Both the position numbers and the translations under genes were made by a program. From contig JAGTJX010000003.1 in NCBI GenBank assembly GCA_023657465.1, forward strand, positions 195,436-259,435: a DNA stretch of 64,000 nt, written 5' to 3'. The notes beneath the pieces are model-generated. The model saw only the letters and a list, made by a program, of their open reading frames with translations, was not told the DNA's origin and made no database searches. Source of the DNA: Lysobacteraceae bacterium. Its GTDB lineage: Bacteria; Bdellovibrionota; UBA1018; JAGTJX01. Numbering within the stretch: position 1 is the first letter of the stretch; every line of letters begins with the position of its first letter. Positions 37,586 to 47,045 of this stretch are shown piece by piece.

Positions 37586-38140
37586 ATGAAAATATCTATA
37601 TTAACGATTGTACTTTTAATTGGAGCCACTATGAGTGATGCAGCAACCAAAACCCCAAAGAATGTTTATGAATTCGAAGTCGAAGCCATCGGAGGAAAAA
37701 AGGTCGCGCTCAAAGAATACAAAGGCAAAGTCACTCTCATCGTAAACACCGCATCGAAGTGTGGACTCACTCCTCAATACAAAGGCCTTCAAGAAGTTTA
37801 TGATAAGTACAAAGGCAAAGGCTTTGAGATCTTAGGATTCCCGAGCAACGACTTCATGGGACAAGAACCAGGTACTGATGCTGAGATCAAAGACTTCTGT
37901 ACAAACAATTACAAAATCAGCTTCCCACTCTTCCATAAGAACAAAGTCAAAGGCGATGACAAGCAACCTCTCTACAAATTCCTTGTTTCAAACTCTCCCA
38001 CTGACAAGGATGCAGAGATCTCTTGGAACTTTGAGAAATTCTTAATCGCTAAAGACGGAACAATAGCTGCGCGCTTCAGTCCTAAGACTGAACCCACTGA
38101 CGAGAAGATCATTCAGAAGATTGAGTCATTGCTGAAGTAA
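37586..38140 (+). CDS. Exported glutathione-peroxidase-family thiol peroxidase
   Basis: The 184-residue protein has a signal peptide (ILTIVLLIGATMSDA) and a glutathione-peroxidase domain. The peroxidatic Cys is in NTASKCGLTPQY (near residue 57), Gln in PSNDFMGQEPG and Trp in ISWNFEKFLI. Bacterial members usually accept thioredoxin electrons. The signal peptide places it in the periplasm, where it would protect the envelope from peroxides. A 26-bp inverted repeat lies just after its stop codon. Confidence 0.92.
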   Translation: MKISILTIVLLIGATMSDAATKTPKNVYEFEVEAIGGKKVALKEYKGKVTLIVNTASKCGLTPQYKGLQEVYDKYKGKGFEILGFPSNDFMGQEPGTDAEIKDFCTNNYKISFPLFHKNKVKGDDKQPLYKFLVSNSPTDKDAEISWNFEKFLIAKDGTIAARFSPKTEPTDEKIIQKIESLLK

Positions 38141-38173
38141 CTGAGCGCTAAATTGTGTCACTCCTCTCACCGC

Positions 38174-38248
38174 TATCAGATTGTGGCATGAGTGTGGCAC
38201 GCAAACGATACCAGATGCTTGATGCCACACTCATGCCACAATCTGATA
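38174..38248. repeat. Perfect 26-bp inverted repeat with internal TGTGGCA repeats
   Basis: The arms 38174-38199 and 38223-38248 are exact reverse complements separated by 23 nt. Each arm holds two copies of TGTGGCA (inverted in the right arm), 11 bp apart, about one helical turn. No T-run follows, so it is not a normal intrinsic terminator. It lies between the peroxidase and the Omp85-family gene, 29 bp before the latter's ATG. It could be a multi-site operator, an mRNA hairpin or a remnant of a small repeat element. Confidence 0.8.
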
Positions 38249-38276
38249 ACAGCAACTGGATCTGTACAAAAACTAC

Positions 38277-40007
38277 ATGCGACTAATATTCGCACTTATA
38301 TTAGGAGTATTTTATTCTCAAGCCTTCGCGCAAACCTCCGCGCACTCGCTTCATGACCTTGAGAACTATGAGCTAGAAGCAATCAACGAAGAGCTTACGC
38401 GCTTAGGCTGGGAGTTCCATCCGAGTCCTGAAGGCAACACCATTAAAGACTTCGCTATCAAGAGTCTTGATGTGTTTGAGGCGCGAGACCCTTACCCCGT
38501 ATCTCTCAACAAAGTCCACATCATCACTCAACCCTGGGTTATTGAACGCGAAGTACTCGTCACCCAGGGCGAGAAGTGGGATTCAGAATACGCCTACGAG
38601 ACGGAGCGGATCTTAAGACGATGGCTCCCTCTTGCTTGGGTAAGAGTCGTACCCGCAAGAATAAAATCAAATAATGAAGTTCACGTCCTCATCATCACTC
38701 AAGACCTTTGGAGCTTAAGACCTGAGATGGATATTTCGTTTGTAGGCTCAAGGCTCGAGGTTTTTGATTTTGGACTCATCGAAAGCAATCTCTTCGGCCA
38801 AGCGATGCAAGTCGGTCCTACGTTTCATCTTGATCTAGGAACCATAGCGTTTGGTGGACTCTTTAGGAACTACCGCTTAGGCCACACAGATTATGGATTG
38901 AGATCGTCTGCAAAAGCTGTTCTCAATCGTTACTCAGGCGTCCGCGAAGGACAATTCATCACCGCAACCTTCAATCGTCCACTTGTGAGATTAGATGACA
39001 AATGGGGAGGAGACTTCACGATCACTTCCAACCAAGACATCTACCGTGCGTTCTCTTCTGGCACTCTTGCCACAGTCTCTATTCCAGAAACAAGCGAATC
39101 GCCATCGCTCACTTATTCGAGACAAGTCTTCGAGCTCAACGCTTCAGTCACTCGTTCATACGGCAGACAGTGGAAGTCGAACTGGACTGGTGGCTACGGG
39201 TACTTCTACCGGAACTACCCACTCATCCAAACTGGGCTGACACAAACCACTCAAGACCTTTTCATCTCCCGCTACCTCCCGGTCTCTGAATCAGCAGGAT
39301 ACTTCTATCTCAAGTGGGAAGGTTACCAGGCGTCCTACCAACGTAGAATGAACTACGACACTTACGCGATTACAGAAGACTTCAGAGAAGGTCTCAGTGC
39401 GAATGTCTCGCTCAGTGGAGCCGCTCGCACTCTCGGAGGTACCTCTGAATACTTACTCCCCAGCATAGGCGTCGGTCAGAACTGGTTCTTTGGCGAAGCC
39501 ATTCTTGCAGCTTCGACTCAAGCAAGCTTCCGCTACCAACCTGGAGTGGACTCGAGGACTCCGTTCGTGAATCGGAACACCTCTACGGCAATCAAATATT
39601 TTAGCCCCTCGTTCAAACACTTAAGATGGGTAGCAAGCGGTAGAGTTGCGACTCATATCTTCGATCGATACCGAACTCAAGAGTTCCTGGGAGGAGACAC
39701 TACACTCCGAGGCTTCCCTTCAGGTTGGCTCAGAGGTTCACAAGTGATCACTCTTAGCCAAGAATTACGCACCGAGCCTGTAAAGTGGCTATCGACCTAC
39801 TTTGGCGCCGTAGTTTTTCAAGATTGGGGTGATGCGTTCGACCACTTCGGAAACATGAGATTACGCCCCACTGCTGGAGCTGGAATACGCTTTGGATTCC
39901 CTCAATTTCAGCGCGAAGTCGTGCGTTTTGATATTGGATTTCCACTTCACGCTCTCGATGCTGACTTAGGCCCGACAGCAGTGTTCCAATTCAACCAAGC
40001 GATCTAG
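38277..40007 (+). CDS. Omp85/BamA-superfamily outer-membrane protein
   Basis: The 576-residue protein has a signal peptide (ALILGVFYSQAFAQ), one POTRA-like domain (about 78-150, VHIITQPWVIEREVLVTQGE) and a 16-strand-type barrel. The barrel carries the lid-loop motif LRGFPSGWLRG (near residue 480), the mark of Omp85 proteins. It is shorter than BamA, which has five POTRA domains, and resembles the one-POTRA surface-antigen (D15-like) forms. The substrate is unknown: outer-membrane protein insertion, lipid transport or secretion are all possible. A 26-bp inverted repeat lies in its leader region. Confidence 0.87.
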   Translation: MRLIFALILGVFYSQAFAQTSAHSLHDLENYELEAINEELTRLGWEFHPSPEGNTIKDFAIKSLDVFEARDPYPVSLNKVHIITQPWVIEREVLVTQGEKWDSEYAYETERILRRWLPLAWVRVVPARIKSNNEVHVLIITQDLWSLRPEMDISFVGSRLEVFDFGLIESNLFGQAMQVGPTFHLDLGTIAFGGLFRNYRLGHTDYGLRSSAKAVLNRYSGVREGQFITATFNRPLVRLDDKWGGDFTITSNQDIYRAFSSGTLATVSIPETSESPSLTYSRQVFELNASVTRSYGRQWKSNWTGGYGYFYRNYPLIQTGLTQTTQDLFISRYLPVSESAGYFYLKWEGYQASYQRRMNYDTYAITEDFREGLSANVSLSGAARTLGGTSEYLLPSIGVGQNWFFGEAILAASTQASFRYQPGVDSRTPFVNRNTSTAIKYFSPSFKHLRWVASGRVATHIFDRYRTQEFLGGDTTLRGFPSGWLRGSQVITLSQELRTEPVKWLSTYFGAVVFQDWGDAFDHFGNMRLRPTAGAGIRFGFPQFQREVVRFDIGFPLHALDADLGPTAVFQFNQAI

Positions 40008-40078
40008 TCTTCCAGCACTTTCGGCAATGCATAAAACCCTTGATCCCAAGGCCAGATTGTTAGATACGAAACTGACCT

Positions 40079-40843
40079 GTGACCCAGTCGATTGTTCAAT
40101 TAAGAGGACTCAGAAAAAACCTATCCGGTAATACCGTTTTGGACGGGGTAGACTTCGACTTCGAAGCAGGAAAACTCTACGTCATCATTGGTAGATCAGG
40201 ATCAGGTAAGTCCACACTCCTACGCTGCATCAACGGACTCGCATTTCCAGACTCAGGCACCGTCTGTGTCGATGGAATCACTCTCAAGCAAGAGCCCGCG
40301 AAGAAAAAAGATCGCGACTTACTCGAGAAGGAAGCTCACCTCCTTCGTTCACGCGTCGGAATGGTGTTTCAGAGTTTCAACCTCTTCCCTCATCTCACAG
40401 TTCTTGAAAACGTCGCTCAACCTCAGATCATCGTTAAGAAGACTCCTGTAGAAGAAGCTCACGAAAACGCCATGAAGCTTCTCGAAAAAGTCGGACTCAA
40501 AACGTTCATCAATCGCTTCCCCTTCCAACTCTCAGGTGGTCAGCAACAGCGCGCAGCCATCGCTCGCGCCTTAGGCATGTCACCCAGAGTGATGCTTTAC
40601 GATGAGCCAACCAGTGCACTCGACCCTGAAAAGGTTGACGAAGTTCTAGGCGTCATGAAGACTCTCGATCAAGAGCGCATGTCACAGATCATCGTCACTC
40701 ACGAAATGAGATTCGCACGTGATGTGGCAGATGTTGTTTTATTCATTGAAGGCGGCAAGGTTTTAGAATCTGGATCACCGGACGAAATGTTCACTAACCC
40801 AAAACATGAGGAGACGCGCACATTTTTAAAACGTTATCTCTGA
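40079..40843 (+). CDS. Polar amino-acid ABC transporter, ATP-binding protein
   Basis: The 254-residue ATPase is of the GlnQ/HisP type: Walker A GRSGSGKST, signature LSGGQQQRAAIARAL, Walker B VMLYDEPTSALDPE and the switch His in IIVTHEMRFA. It powers import through the permease encoded next. It starts at a GTG with no strong ribosome-binding site. The last 22 bases appear to contain the start of the downstream fused transporter gene. Confidence 0.92.
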   Translation: MTQSIVQLRGLRKNLSGNTVLDGVDFDFEAGKLYVIIGRSGSGKSTLLRCINGLAFPDSGTVCVDGITLKQEPAKKKDRDLLEKEAHLLRSRVGMVFQSFNLFPHLTVLENVAQPQIIVKKTPVEEAHENAMKLLEKVGLKTFINRFPFQLSGGQQQRAAIARALGMSPRVMLYDEPTSALDPEKVDEVLGVMKTLDQERMSQIIVTHEMRFARDVADVVLFIEGGKVLESGSPDEMFTNPKHEETRTFLKRYL

Positions 40844-42351
40844 TTAGTTTTTCATTTCTCTGTTCCTTTTCATTAGCAGTCCAAGCACAAGCTACTGCAA
40901 AGACGATTCGCTTCGCAGCTGACACTGAGAGTGGCGCGCCTTACGTCTTCCAAGATCCTAAGGACTTCAAATATGTGATCGGATTCGAAGTCGACATCAT
41001 GACGGCAATCGGTAAGAAAATCGATCATCCCATGATGCACGTCCAAAACGGCTGGGACAATTTGATTCCTGGTCTTCAGCGTGGCGATTATGATCTCGCA
41101 ATCAATGGAATTGAAATCACGGATGATAGACGTGAACAAGTCCTCTTCACTGTGCCATACTACCTCACCTATGAGCAACTTGCTGTGCGAGCAGACAATG
41201 AAGACGTCGAAGACATCTCAGATCTCAAAGGTAAACCGGTGGGAACTCTCAAAGCTTCCGTCGCAGAACGAATCCTCAATGCCGAGAAGAACATCATCGT
41301 CAAAGGCTATGATCATGAGAGCTCAGCTTTTGAAGATCTAGCTAATGGTAGACTAGAGGCCGTCCTCCTCGATGCACCACTTGCGATCTACTACGCCAAA
41401 CCTAATCCAAAACTAAAGCTTGTGGGACCTCCTATCTCGCAACTCCAATATGGGATTGGCGTGAAGAAAACGAATGGCGAACTTGTCTCTGCCATCAACA
41501 AAGCGATCAAGAGCATGATTCAGTCTGGGGAATTGAGAGAAATTCTAGAAAAATGGAATCTCTGGAATCCCATGATGACTGAGTATACGCGTGACAATAC
41601 TCCAAATCGCACTAACCCTAGCAACTACAATGAGTATCTCAAGACCGCTGGATTCTCTGAGCGCACGGCCAAGCAAATCCTCAAACAATGGTTGAGTTAT
41701 TTTCCTAAGTTCTTACTAGGAGCTTGGATCACTCTTCAGATCTCTATACTCTCCATGATCTTAGCTGTGGTGATGGGACTAGGATTAAGCATCTTGAGGC
41801 TCTATGGACCTACGCCTGTGAGTCTGCTCACCACCGCCTACATCGAAGTCGTGCGCGGGACTCCACTCCTCATACAGCTTTTCTTTATTTTCTATGCTCT
41901 CCCCCACATTGGGATCAAACTTTCGCCCTTCATCGCAGCCGTGATCGGACTAGGATTCAACTATGCAGCCTATGAAGCTGAGAACTATCGCGCTGGAATA
42001 TTGAGTGTTCCTCGTGGTCAAATGGAAGCGGCACGCGCACTGGGCATGACCGAAGCTCAAGCACTGAGGCATGTCATCCTCCCTCAAGCACTGAGGCTCG
42101 TGATTCCTCCTGTAACGAACGATTTCATATCGCTGCTGAAGGACTCGTCTCTCGTGTCGATTATCACTCTCGTAGAACTCACCAAGGTCTATGGTCAGCT
42201 CTCATCCACTTACTTCGATTACATTGGGACTGGACTCATGGTCGCTGGATTTTATCTTGTGATGGGACTTCCATTTGTCAGACTCGCTCAATGGGCTGAG
42301 AGCAGATACAACCCTGAGAAGCGCTCACTGAAGATGATCGTAGGGAACTAA
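40822..42351 (+). CDS. Fused substrate-binding protein and permease of an amino-acid ABC transporter
   Basis: One chain of about 509 residues joins a periplasmic binding domain (bac_3 type, IRFAADTESGAPYVF, then IGFEVDIMTAIGKK and DYDLAINGIEITDDRREQV) to a HisM/GlnP-type permease. The permease has the EAA loop YRAGILSVPRGQMEAARALG. The only usual start in frame (GTG 40975) would cut the binding domain. The frame is open upstream and encodes a signal peptide (KTLSLISFSFLCSFSLAVQA). No ATG, GTG or TTG exists there, but an ATT at 40822 has GAGGAG 8 nt before it, so I place the start there. Binding-protein/permease fusions of this kind are known in other bacteria. Confidence 0.86.
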   Translation: MFKTLSLISFSFLCSFSLAVQAQATAKTIRFAADTESGAPYVFQDPKDFKYVIGFEVDIMTAIGKKIDHPMMHVQNGWDNLIPGLQRGDYDLAINGIEITDDRREQVLFTVPYYLTYEQLAVRADNEDVEDISDLKGKPVGTLKASVAERILNAEKNIIVKGYDHESSAFEDLANGRLEAVLLDAPLAIYYAKPNPKLKLVGPPISQLQYGIGVKKTNGELVSAINKAIKSMIQSGELREILEKWNLWNPMMTEYTRDNTPNRTNPSNYNEYLKTAGFSERTAKQILKQWLSYFPKFLLGAWITLQISILSMILAVVMGLGLSILRLYGPTPVSLLTTAYIEVVRGTPLLIQLFFIFYALPHIGIKLSPFIAAVIGLGFNYAAYEAENYRAGILSVPRGQMEAARALGMTEAQALRHVILPQALRLVIPPVTNDFISLLKDSSLVSIITLVELTKVYGQLSSTYFDYIGTGLMVAGFYLVMGLPFVRLAQWAESRYNPEKRSLKMIVGN

Positions 42352-42405
42352 GAGCCCCTAGATACATACAGGAATCCAAAAGTAGTTCTCTATGAACCCT
42401 AAGCA

Positions 42406-43500
42406 TCAAATAAACATCACAAGCGCTGGAATCATGAATCTCTCAGGCTTCTGCTCACGAAACTTCAGCGCCATCAAACCAAACACGCCAAGCACAATCA
42501 CTTGGAAATAAACCGCGAAGCTATGAAGTCCATACAGATTGATCAGCGATCCAAGCCCAAGAGCAAACACTCCACGCTTCATTCCCTCATTCACAATATT
42601 CGTATGCTGGAAGATCGCTGACTACATGAGTGAACCTTCGCGGATTAGGAAGAATCCTAATCCTGTGACAGTGATGGCCATCCCAACAGCAGCAGTCTTG
42701 AAAAACAAATGCTTCTTTTGCTTCAGCCACACGAACGGCAAAATCACCCATGCCCAATGAAGCGTGAGCTGTGCAATTGAAAGTTAAACCACGCTAGCTA
42801 GCCATCCACGAGAGAGACTCATCATTGTGAGGAAAAACAAAAAAGGCTCGATGTAGAGCTCATGTCTGAAATTGATATAAGGATGCATCCAAATCCAAGG
42901 CATCAATGTCTTCGTATTCTTAGTTCCGTGTTTATAAATCACCCAGGCACCTAAGCCACGTAATAGAATCGTCATCCACCGAAGATCAGTATTGAGGAGG
43001 GTCGCAGGCAAATAAGAAATCACTGTCATTGGGAGATACGGCATCAGCCCTACTCCACCTGTACTTGGAGCATAGAGATAGAGTCCTTCAACCAAACACT
43101 CACCTTCTTGCCTCAAACCATTGAACATGTCAGAGCGCTCAAAGTGTGCGGGATAAGATCTGATTGAGACAAACCCGTAATAAATTGAAAAAAAAACAAA
43201 GCGAAGATGAAAAACTCATTCGTACTGAGAGAACTGCTTGATCTGTAATAGATCTAGCGCTATTGTTCCAATGAACGCGTATGCAAGTAGCCAGGATGAC
43301 TGTACCGATGACAGACTGAGTGGATTGGAGACTGGGGTTATATCAACTCCCTCAGGAGCACATAAACAAACCCACAAGTCACGAAAGCCCAAAGCCAAGC
43401 AACAATCAAAACACCACTATTGCCTAAGAGTATGAATGGATTTTTGCTTCCGACAGAAAAACTAACTAGGAACCAAAGAGTGAGAAATAATCTTTCGCTC
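42406..43500 (-). pseudogene. Decayed polytopic membrane protein gene
   Basis: The minus strand has a run of membrane-protein fragments: SERLFLTLWFLVSFSVGS and following residues near 43490, a frameshifted piece near 43216-43398, then RSYPAHFERSDMFNGLRQEG to SRGWLASVV ending at 42784. In the same frame as the last piece, two stops (TAA at 42784-42786, TAG at 42622-42624) interrupt otherwise continuous hydrophobic sequence that ends at 42406. This is a single gene broken by at least two nonsense codons and frameshifts. The pattern of helices suggests a glycosyltransferase-like integral membrane protein, but this is a guess. Confidence 0.8.
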
Positions 43501-43511
43501 AAGCAGGTTGC

Positions 43512-44018
43512 TTACGCAGTGATTTTTAGATCAGGAATAGAACGACTGAGCATTTCCCATGTACCGAAAAGAGCCACACAGTAGAACGCATCACCTACGA
43601 GTGAGTTTCCATAGAATGGAATGGCTGCTGTGTAAGACTGAAACAATCCAGAAATGTCTTGCGCATAGAGAGGATTGCCTGGCCATGCTGCAAAGTTGGT
43701 GACTAAGAAGAAAAACAAATTCGAAGCCATGACTATAGAAGCCACACGTACTACTGATTTCTTCCCACGGAGAGCGAAGGATACCCAAGTTGTAATTGCG
43801 AAACATCCGTAAACCAAAAGAATGTCTGCATGAAAGCCCATCACTGCATCACTGAGCACCATTGTTACCAATGGAATGAAAAGAGCGAGCCAAATATTAG
43901 AGAAGTAGAATCCTGCAAACACCGCCATCGCAGTCACTGGAGCAAAATTCGGTGGATGAGGAATGAGTCGGGATAAAACTGTGCCTAGAATGAGAGCTGT
44001 AGCTACTTTGAGTTTCAT
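43512..44018 (-). CDS. DUF6580-like putative membrane transport protein
   Basis: The 168-residue protein has about five hydrophobic segments and the SRLIPHPPNFAPVTAMAVFAG start that I recall from the DUF6580 family, related to small-substrate uptake components. It begins 12 bp after the secreted endonuclease/phosphatase-like gene and is followed by the decayed membrane gene, so it may be the end of that transcript. The substrate is unknown. Confidence 0.82.
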   Translation of the reverse strand: MKLKVATALILGTVLSRLIPHPPNFAPVTAMAVFAGFYFSNIWLALFIPLVTMVLSDAVMGFHADILLVYGCFAITTWVSFALRGKKSVVRVASIVMASNLFFFLVTNFAAWPGNPLYAQDISGLFQSYTAAIPFYGNSLVGDAFYCVALFGTWEMLSRSIPDLKITA

Positions 44019-44030
44019 AAACCCACACTA

Positions 44031-45182
44031 CTAGTGTTTGACGCTGATATCAATATCCACAATAACAGGTCTATGATCAGACGCGTCTAATGCACGTTCT
44101 TCAAATGTATGTGGAAGAGGTTTAGGTTTACCGTTTCGATCAACATGTGGAGCTGCAAACGCTTTTAAGACTCTCCCAGATTTAGCCGTGACACCATCCA
44201 CATAAATAGCGTCCATTTGATTGTACACACCCCCGCCTCTTCCTGGAAAAAAGGAATGGGTTACACGCTGCTGACTATTCTTGGGGTATTTCATCAGATC
44301 AAACGTGTCGACAAACCCTAGAGCTTCAAACTCACTCATATCCTGTGCTTCTTCGACATCCATATTCATATCGCCTCCGAATAATAGTGGTACACCCGGA
44401 TACTTTTTGATGAGCTCTTCAATAATTTCTTGAGCGTAATCAAACTGTGCATGACGCTTAACTGCAGAATCACGGTCTAATATTTGATTCGTGACAAGAT
44501 CACGGTAATCTCGCTGCGATTTAAAATGGGTTCCCACAAAAATAAACCGGGGTTGAGACTTGGGACCTGCCCCCTTATCGCGAAAGATATAGACAGGTAG
44601 ATCTCTTGAGAAAAGCTTAACTTTTTTACCAAGATAGAGATGATCTACTTCTCTATAGCTCTGAACTTCGATTTCAAACGCTATTCTCTTGATAAAAAGC
44701 CCCAGATTAATGAATTCGTCGTTATCAGGGACAGAGAGCGAAAAGTATTCTTGGTTGAACCACTCTGCTGCTGCTTTTCCCATAGCTTGAATATTCTCTA
44801 CTTCAGATGCTCCTATAATATGAGGTGCATGCTGCTTTATGAGCCTGACACCTGCATCAATCTCTTCATCTGTTTTAGCAACGTCTCCACGTAACTTAAA
44901 TAAGCCTTCGAAGTTATAGATCATGATTCGGATTTGATCCGGTACAGGTAGAGCTTGTGGATCTATAGAGTTCAAAAAGAAGTGTGGACCGAACTTCTTC
45001 ATCGGATCATCTATTAGAAGCCCATCACAATGAGGAATAAATCCTTTTCCACGAACAAATTGAGAGATCTGATTGAATTCAGGTAACTCACGAAACACCT
45101 GTGAACTCGCACTGAGTGAGAATACGAGCGAGTAGATGAAAAATAATTTGCTTATTTTATTTTTTTTAAACAAATTTCTCAC
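44031..45182 (-). CDS. Exported endonuclease/exonuclease/phosphatase-family protein
   Basis: The 383-residue protein has a signal peptide (LFFIYSLVFSLSASS). Its EEP (DNase I-like) fold is marked by IMIYNFEGLFK, the Glu in GASEVENIQ, the GTHFKS segment, the GGDMNMD metal-binding motif and the SDHRPVIVDI end. Members split phosphodiester or phosphomonoester bonds in nucleic acids or lipids. Export suggests degradation of external or prey-derived substrates, but the substrate is not shown. Confidence 0.88.
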   Translation of the reverse strand: MRNLFKKNKISKLFFIYSLVFSLSASSQVFRELPEFNQISQFVRGKGFIPHCDGLLIDDPMKKFGPHFFLNSIDPQALPVPDQIRIMIYNFEGLFKLRGDVAKTDEEIDAGVRLIKQHAPHIIGASEVENIQAMGKAAAEWFNQEYFSLSVPDNDEFINLGLFIKRIAFEIEVQSYREVDHLYLGKKVKLFSRDLPVYIFRDKGAGPKSQPRFIFVGTHFKSQRDYRDLVTNQILDRDSAVKRHAQFDYAQEIIEELIKKYPGVPLLFGGDMNMDVEEAQDMSEFEALGFVDTFDLMKYPKNSQQRVTHSFFPGRGGGVYNQMDAIYVDGVTAKSGRVLKAFAAPHVDRNGKPKPLPHTFEERALDASDHRPVIVDIDISVKH

Positions 45183-45278
45183 AACTCTTTATCGACAAAT
45201 TCTATGATTTCATTGCAAAAAACATTTATCTGACAAATTCAATCAGGTATAAGTTATTGTTATTATTAAAAAAAACAT

Positions 45279-45305
45279 TAAGGTCGGCAAAATCTGCACC
45301 GATAT
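45279..45305 (+). promoter_or_regulatory. Sigma-28 (FliA)-like promoter of the flagellin gene
   Basis: TAAGGTCG, 11 nt, then ACCGATAT matches the FliA pattern TAAAGTTT-N11-GCCGATAA with the right spacing. It lies about 95 bp before the flagellin ATG, which has its own AGGAGG ribosome-binding site at about 45389. Confidence 0.7.
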
Positions 45306-45399
45306 GTGTTTTGACAGCAAGCTCTACGGAATCAGAGCAGGCTGAAGGTAACAACAAACATGGAGGGAAACAATAACACTATCCTAGGAGGATATTAAA

Positions 45400-46233
45400 A
45401 TGGGACTGCGTATAGCAACTAACGTTCAAGCTTTGGCCGCACAAAGGTTCTTAGCAACTAATAATAAAAACCAACAAAACTCAATCGAGCACTTAGCGTC
45501 AGGTTCAAGAATCAACCGCGCTGGTGACGATGCTGCAGGATTAGCTATCAGTGAAAAATTGAGAGCCAACATCCGCAGTATGCAACAAGCCACAAGAAAC
45601 GCGAGTGATGGTATCTCTCTCATTCAGACCGCTGAAGGCGCGATGAACGAGATTTCGAATATCTTCATCCGTGTTCGTGAATTGTCCATCCAAGGAGCCA
45701 ACGATACGCTCTCTGATGTGGAACGTGGATTCCTCGACAAAGAAGTTCAAAATTTAAAACAAGAGATCGATCGTATCGCTCAGGTCACTGAGTTCAACGG
45801 CCGTCACCTCTTAAACGGCGAAGGCGAAGTTCTCGAATTCCAAGTTGGATTGAACAACAATCCAATGGAAGATCGAATCGTTTTCAACACCTCTGACGGC
45901 AAAGTCACTCTCGACGCTTTCGGATTAGGTGACATCTCTACAGCGAGCAAAGAATCTTCAAGAGATGGTCTTGATAAACTTGATGCTGCCATCTCTCAAT
46001 TGAACGGAAACCGTTCAACTTTAGGTGCTCTGCAAAATCGTCTCACATCGACTGTGAACAACATGCAGATCTACACAGAGAACTTGTCAGCAGCTAACAG
46101 CCGTATCCGTGACACGGACATGGCAACTGAGAGCTCTGAGCTCGTGAGAAACAACATTCTCACTCAAGCCAACATCTCAGTATTGGGTCAAGCAAACATG
46201 AACCCACAAGCAGCTCTTAAACTCATCGGCTAA
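45400..46233 (+). CDS. fliC: Flagellin
   Basis: The 277-residue protein has the conserved flagellin N-terminal (LRIATNVQALAAQRFL, SGSRINRAGDDAAGLAISEK) and C-terminal (RIRDTDMATESSELVRNNIL, NISVLGQANMNPQAALKLI) helices, which form the D0/D1 core. The variable middle domain is very short, as in the flagellins of Bdellovibrio. It is exported by the flagellar type III system. A FliA-like promoter precedes it and a strong terminator follows, so it is a single-gene unit. Confidence 0.97.
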   Translation: MGLRIATNVQALAAQRFLATNNKNQQNSIEHLASGSRINRAGDDAAGLAISEKLRANIRSMQQATRNASDGISLIQTAEGAMNEISNIFIRVRELSIQGANDTLSDVERGFLDKEVQNLKQEIDRIAQVTEFNGRHLLNGEGEVLEFQVGLNNNPMEDRIVFNTSDGKVTLDAFGLGDISTASKESSRDGLDKLDAAISQLNGNRSTLGALQNRLTSTVNNMQIYTENLSAANSRIRDTDMATESSELVRNNILTQANISVLGQANMNPQAALKLIG

Positions 46234-46279
46234 TAGCCGCTCTGTTTAAGATTCGTTAGCAAAATATACGCAATTTGGG

Positions 46280-46316
46280 CGCCCGAGGCAGGATGATCAC
46301 CTCGGGCGTTTTTTTT
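46280..46316 (+). terminator. Intrinsic terminator of fliC
   Basis: CGCCCGAGG (46280-46288) and CCTCGGGCG (46300-46308) form a perfect 9-bp GC-rich stem with an 11-nt loop, followed by eight Ts. Confidence 0.93.
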
Positions 46317-46333
46317 ATGTTATGTAATCATCC

Positions 46334-47035
46334 ATGACGCAACCTCAAGAAGACCACCTCTATCGCCCTTCACAGAACATTTATTACGCTAAGCTCATGG
46401 CTCTGACTGAAGGAGCTTTCACTGATAAACAAACCGAAGCTCACAAAGGCAAATGGAGAGACAAGTTCGCACTCAAATCACTTCACAAGCCTGAACTCCA
46501 CGTTGAATTAGGTTGCAATGGCGGACACGTCACTCTCGAATGGTCACAAGATCATCCTGAGCATCTCTATATTGGGATCGACTGGAAGTTCAAACAAGTG
46601 TACAAAGCTTACGAAAAAGCAAAGAAGCGCGGCCTGAAGAATCTCCTCTTCTTCCGTGCACTCTCTGAGCGCATCGATCAAATGTTTGCAGACGGAGAGA
46701 TCGACTATCTCTATCTCTACTTCCCTGATCCATGGCCTAAGAAGGCTCACCTGAAGAACCGTACTGTGACAGGCGATTGGTTACGTCAGTGCGCAAAAGT
46801 AGTGCGTTCAGGCGGGGTCTTCCACATTAAGACTGATCATGCTGGATACGCGGATTGGATGAGAGCTGCGATTGCTGAAGTGGGGGATCTTTGGACTGTG
46901 ACTGAGAATGAGTCTGATCTGTATCGTTCGCACCCCGAACCTACCAAACTCAGAATCCCTCAGGTCACCCTATTTGAGAGACTCTTCATCAAGGATAAGA
47001 TACCCATTCACTCGATGAAACTGGTCAGGAAGTAA
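46334..47035 (+). CDS. trmB: tRNA (guanine-N7-)-methyltransferase
   Basis: The 233-residue SAM-dependent enzyme makes m7G46 in tRNA. The SAM loop is VELGCNGGHV, acidic residue D in GIDWKFKQ, the catalytic/tRNA motif is YFPDPWPKKAHLKNR, and TKLRIPQVTLFERLF marks the end. A second TrmB-like gene occurs about 3.7 kb downstream on the other strand. This copy has the canonical PDPWPKK motif. Confidence 0.93.
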   Translation: MTQPQEDHLYRPSQNIYYAKLMALTEGAFTDKQTEAHKGKWRDKFALKSLHKPELHVELGCNGGHVTLEWSQDHPEHLYIGIDWKFKQVYKAYEKAKKRGLKNLLFFRALSERIDQMFADGEIDYLYLYFPDPWPKKAHLKNRTVTGDWLRQCAKVVRSGGVFHIKTDHAGYADWMRAAIAEVGDLWTVTENESDLYRSHPEPTKLRIPQVTLFERLFIKDKIPIHSMKLVRK

Positions 47036-47045
47036 TTCAGCACAA

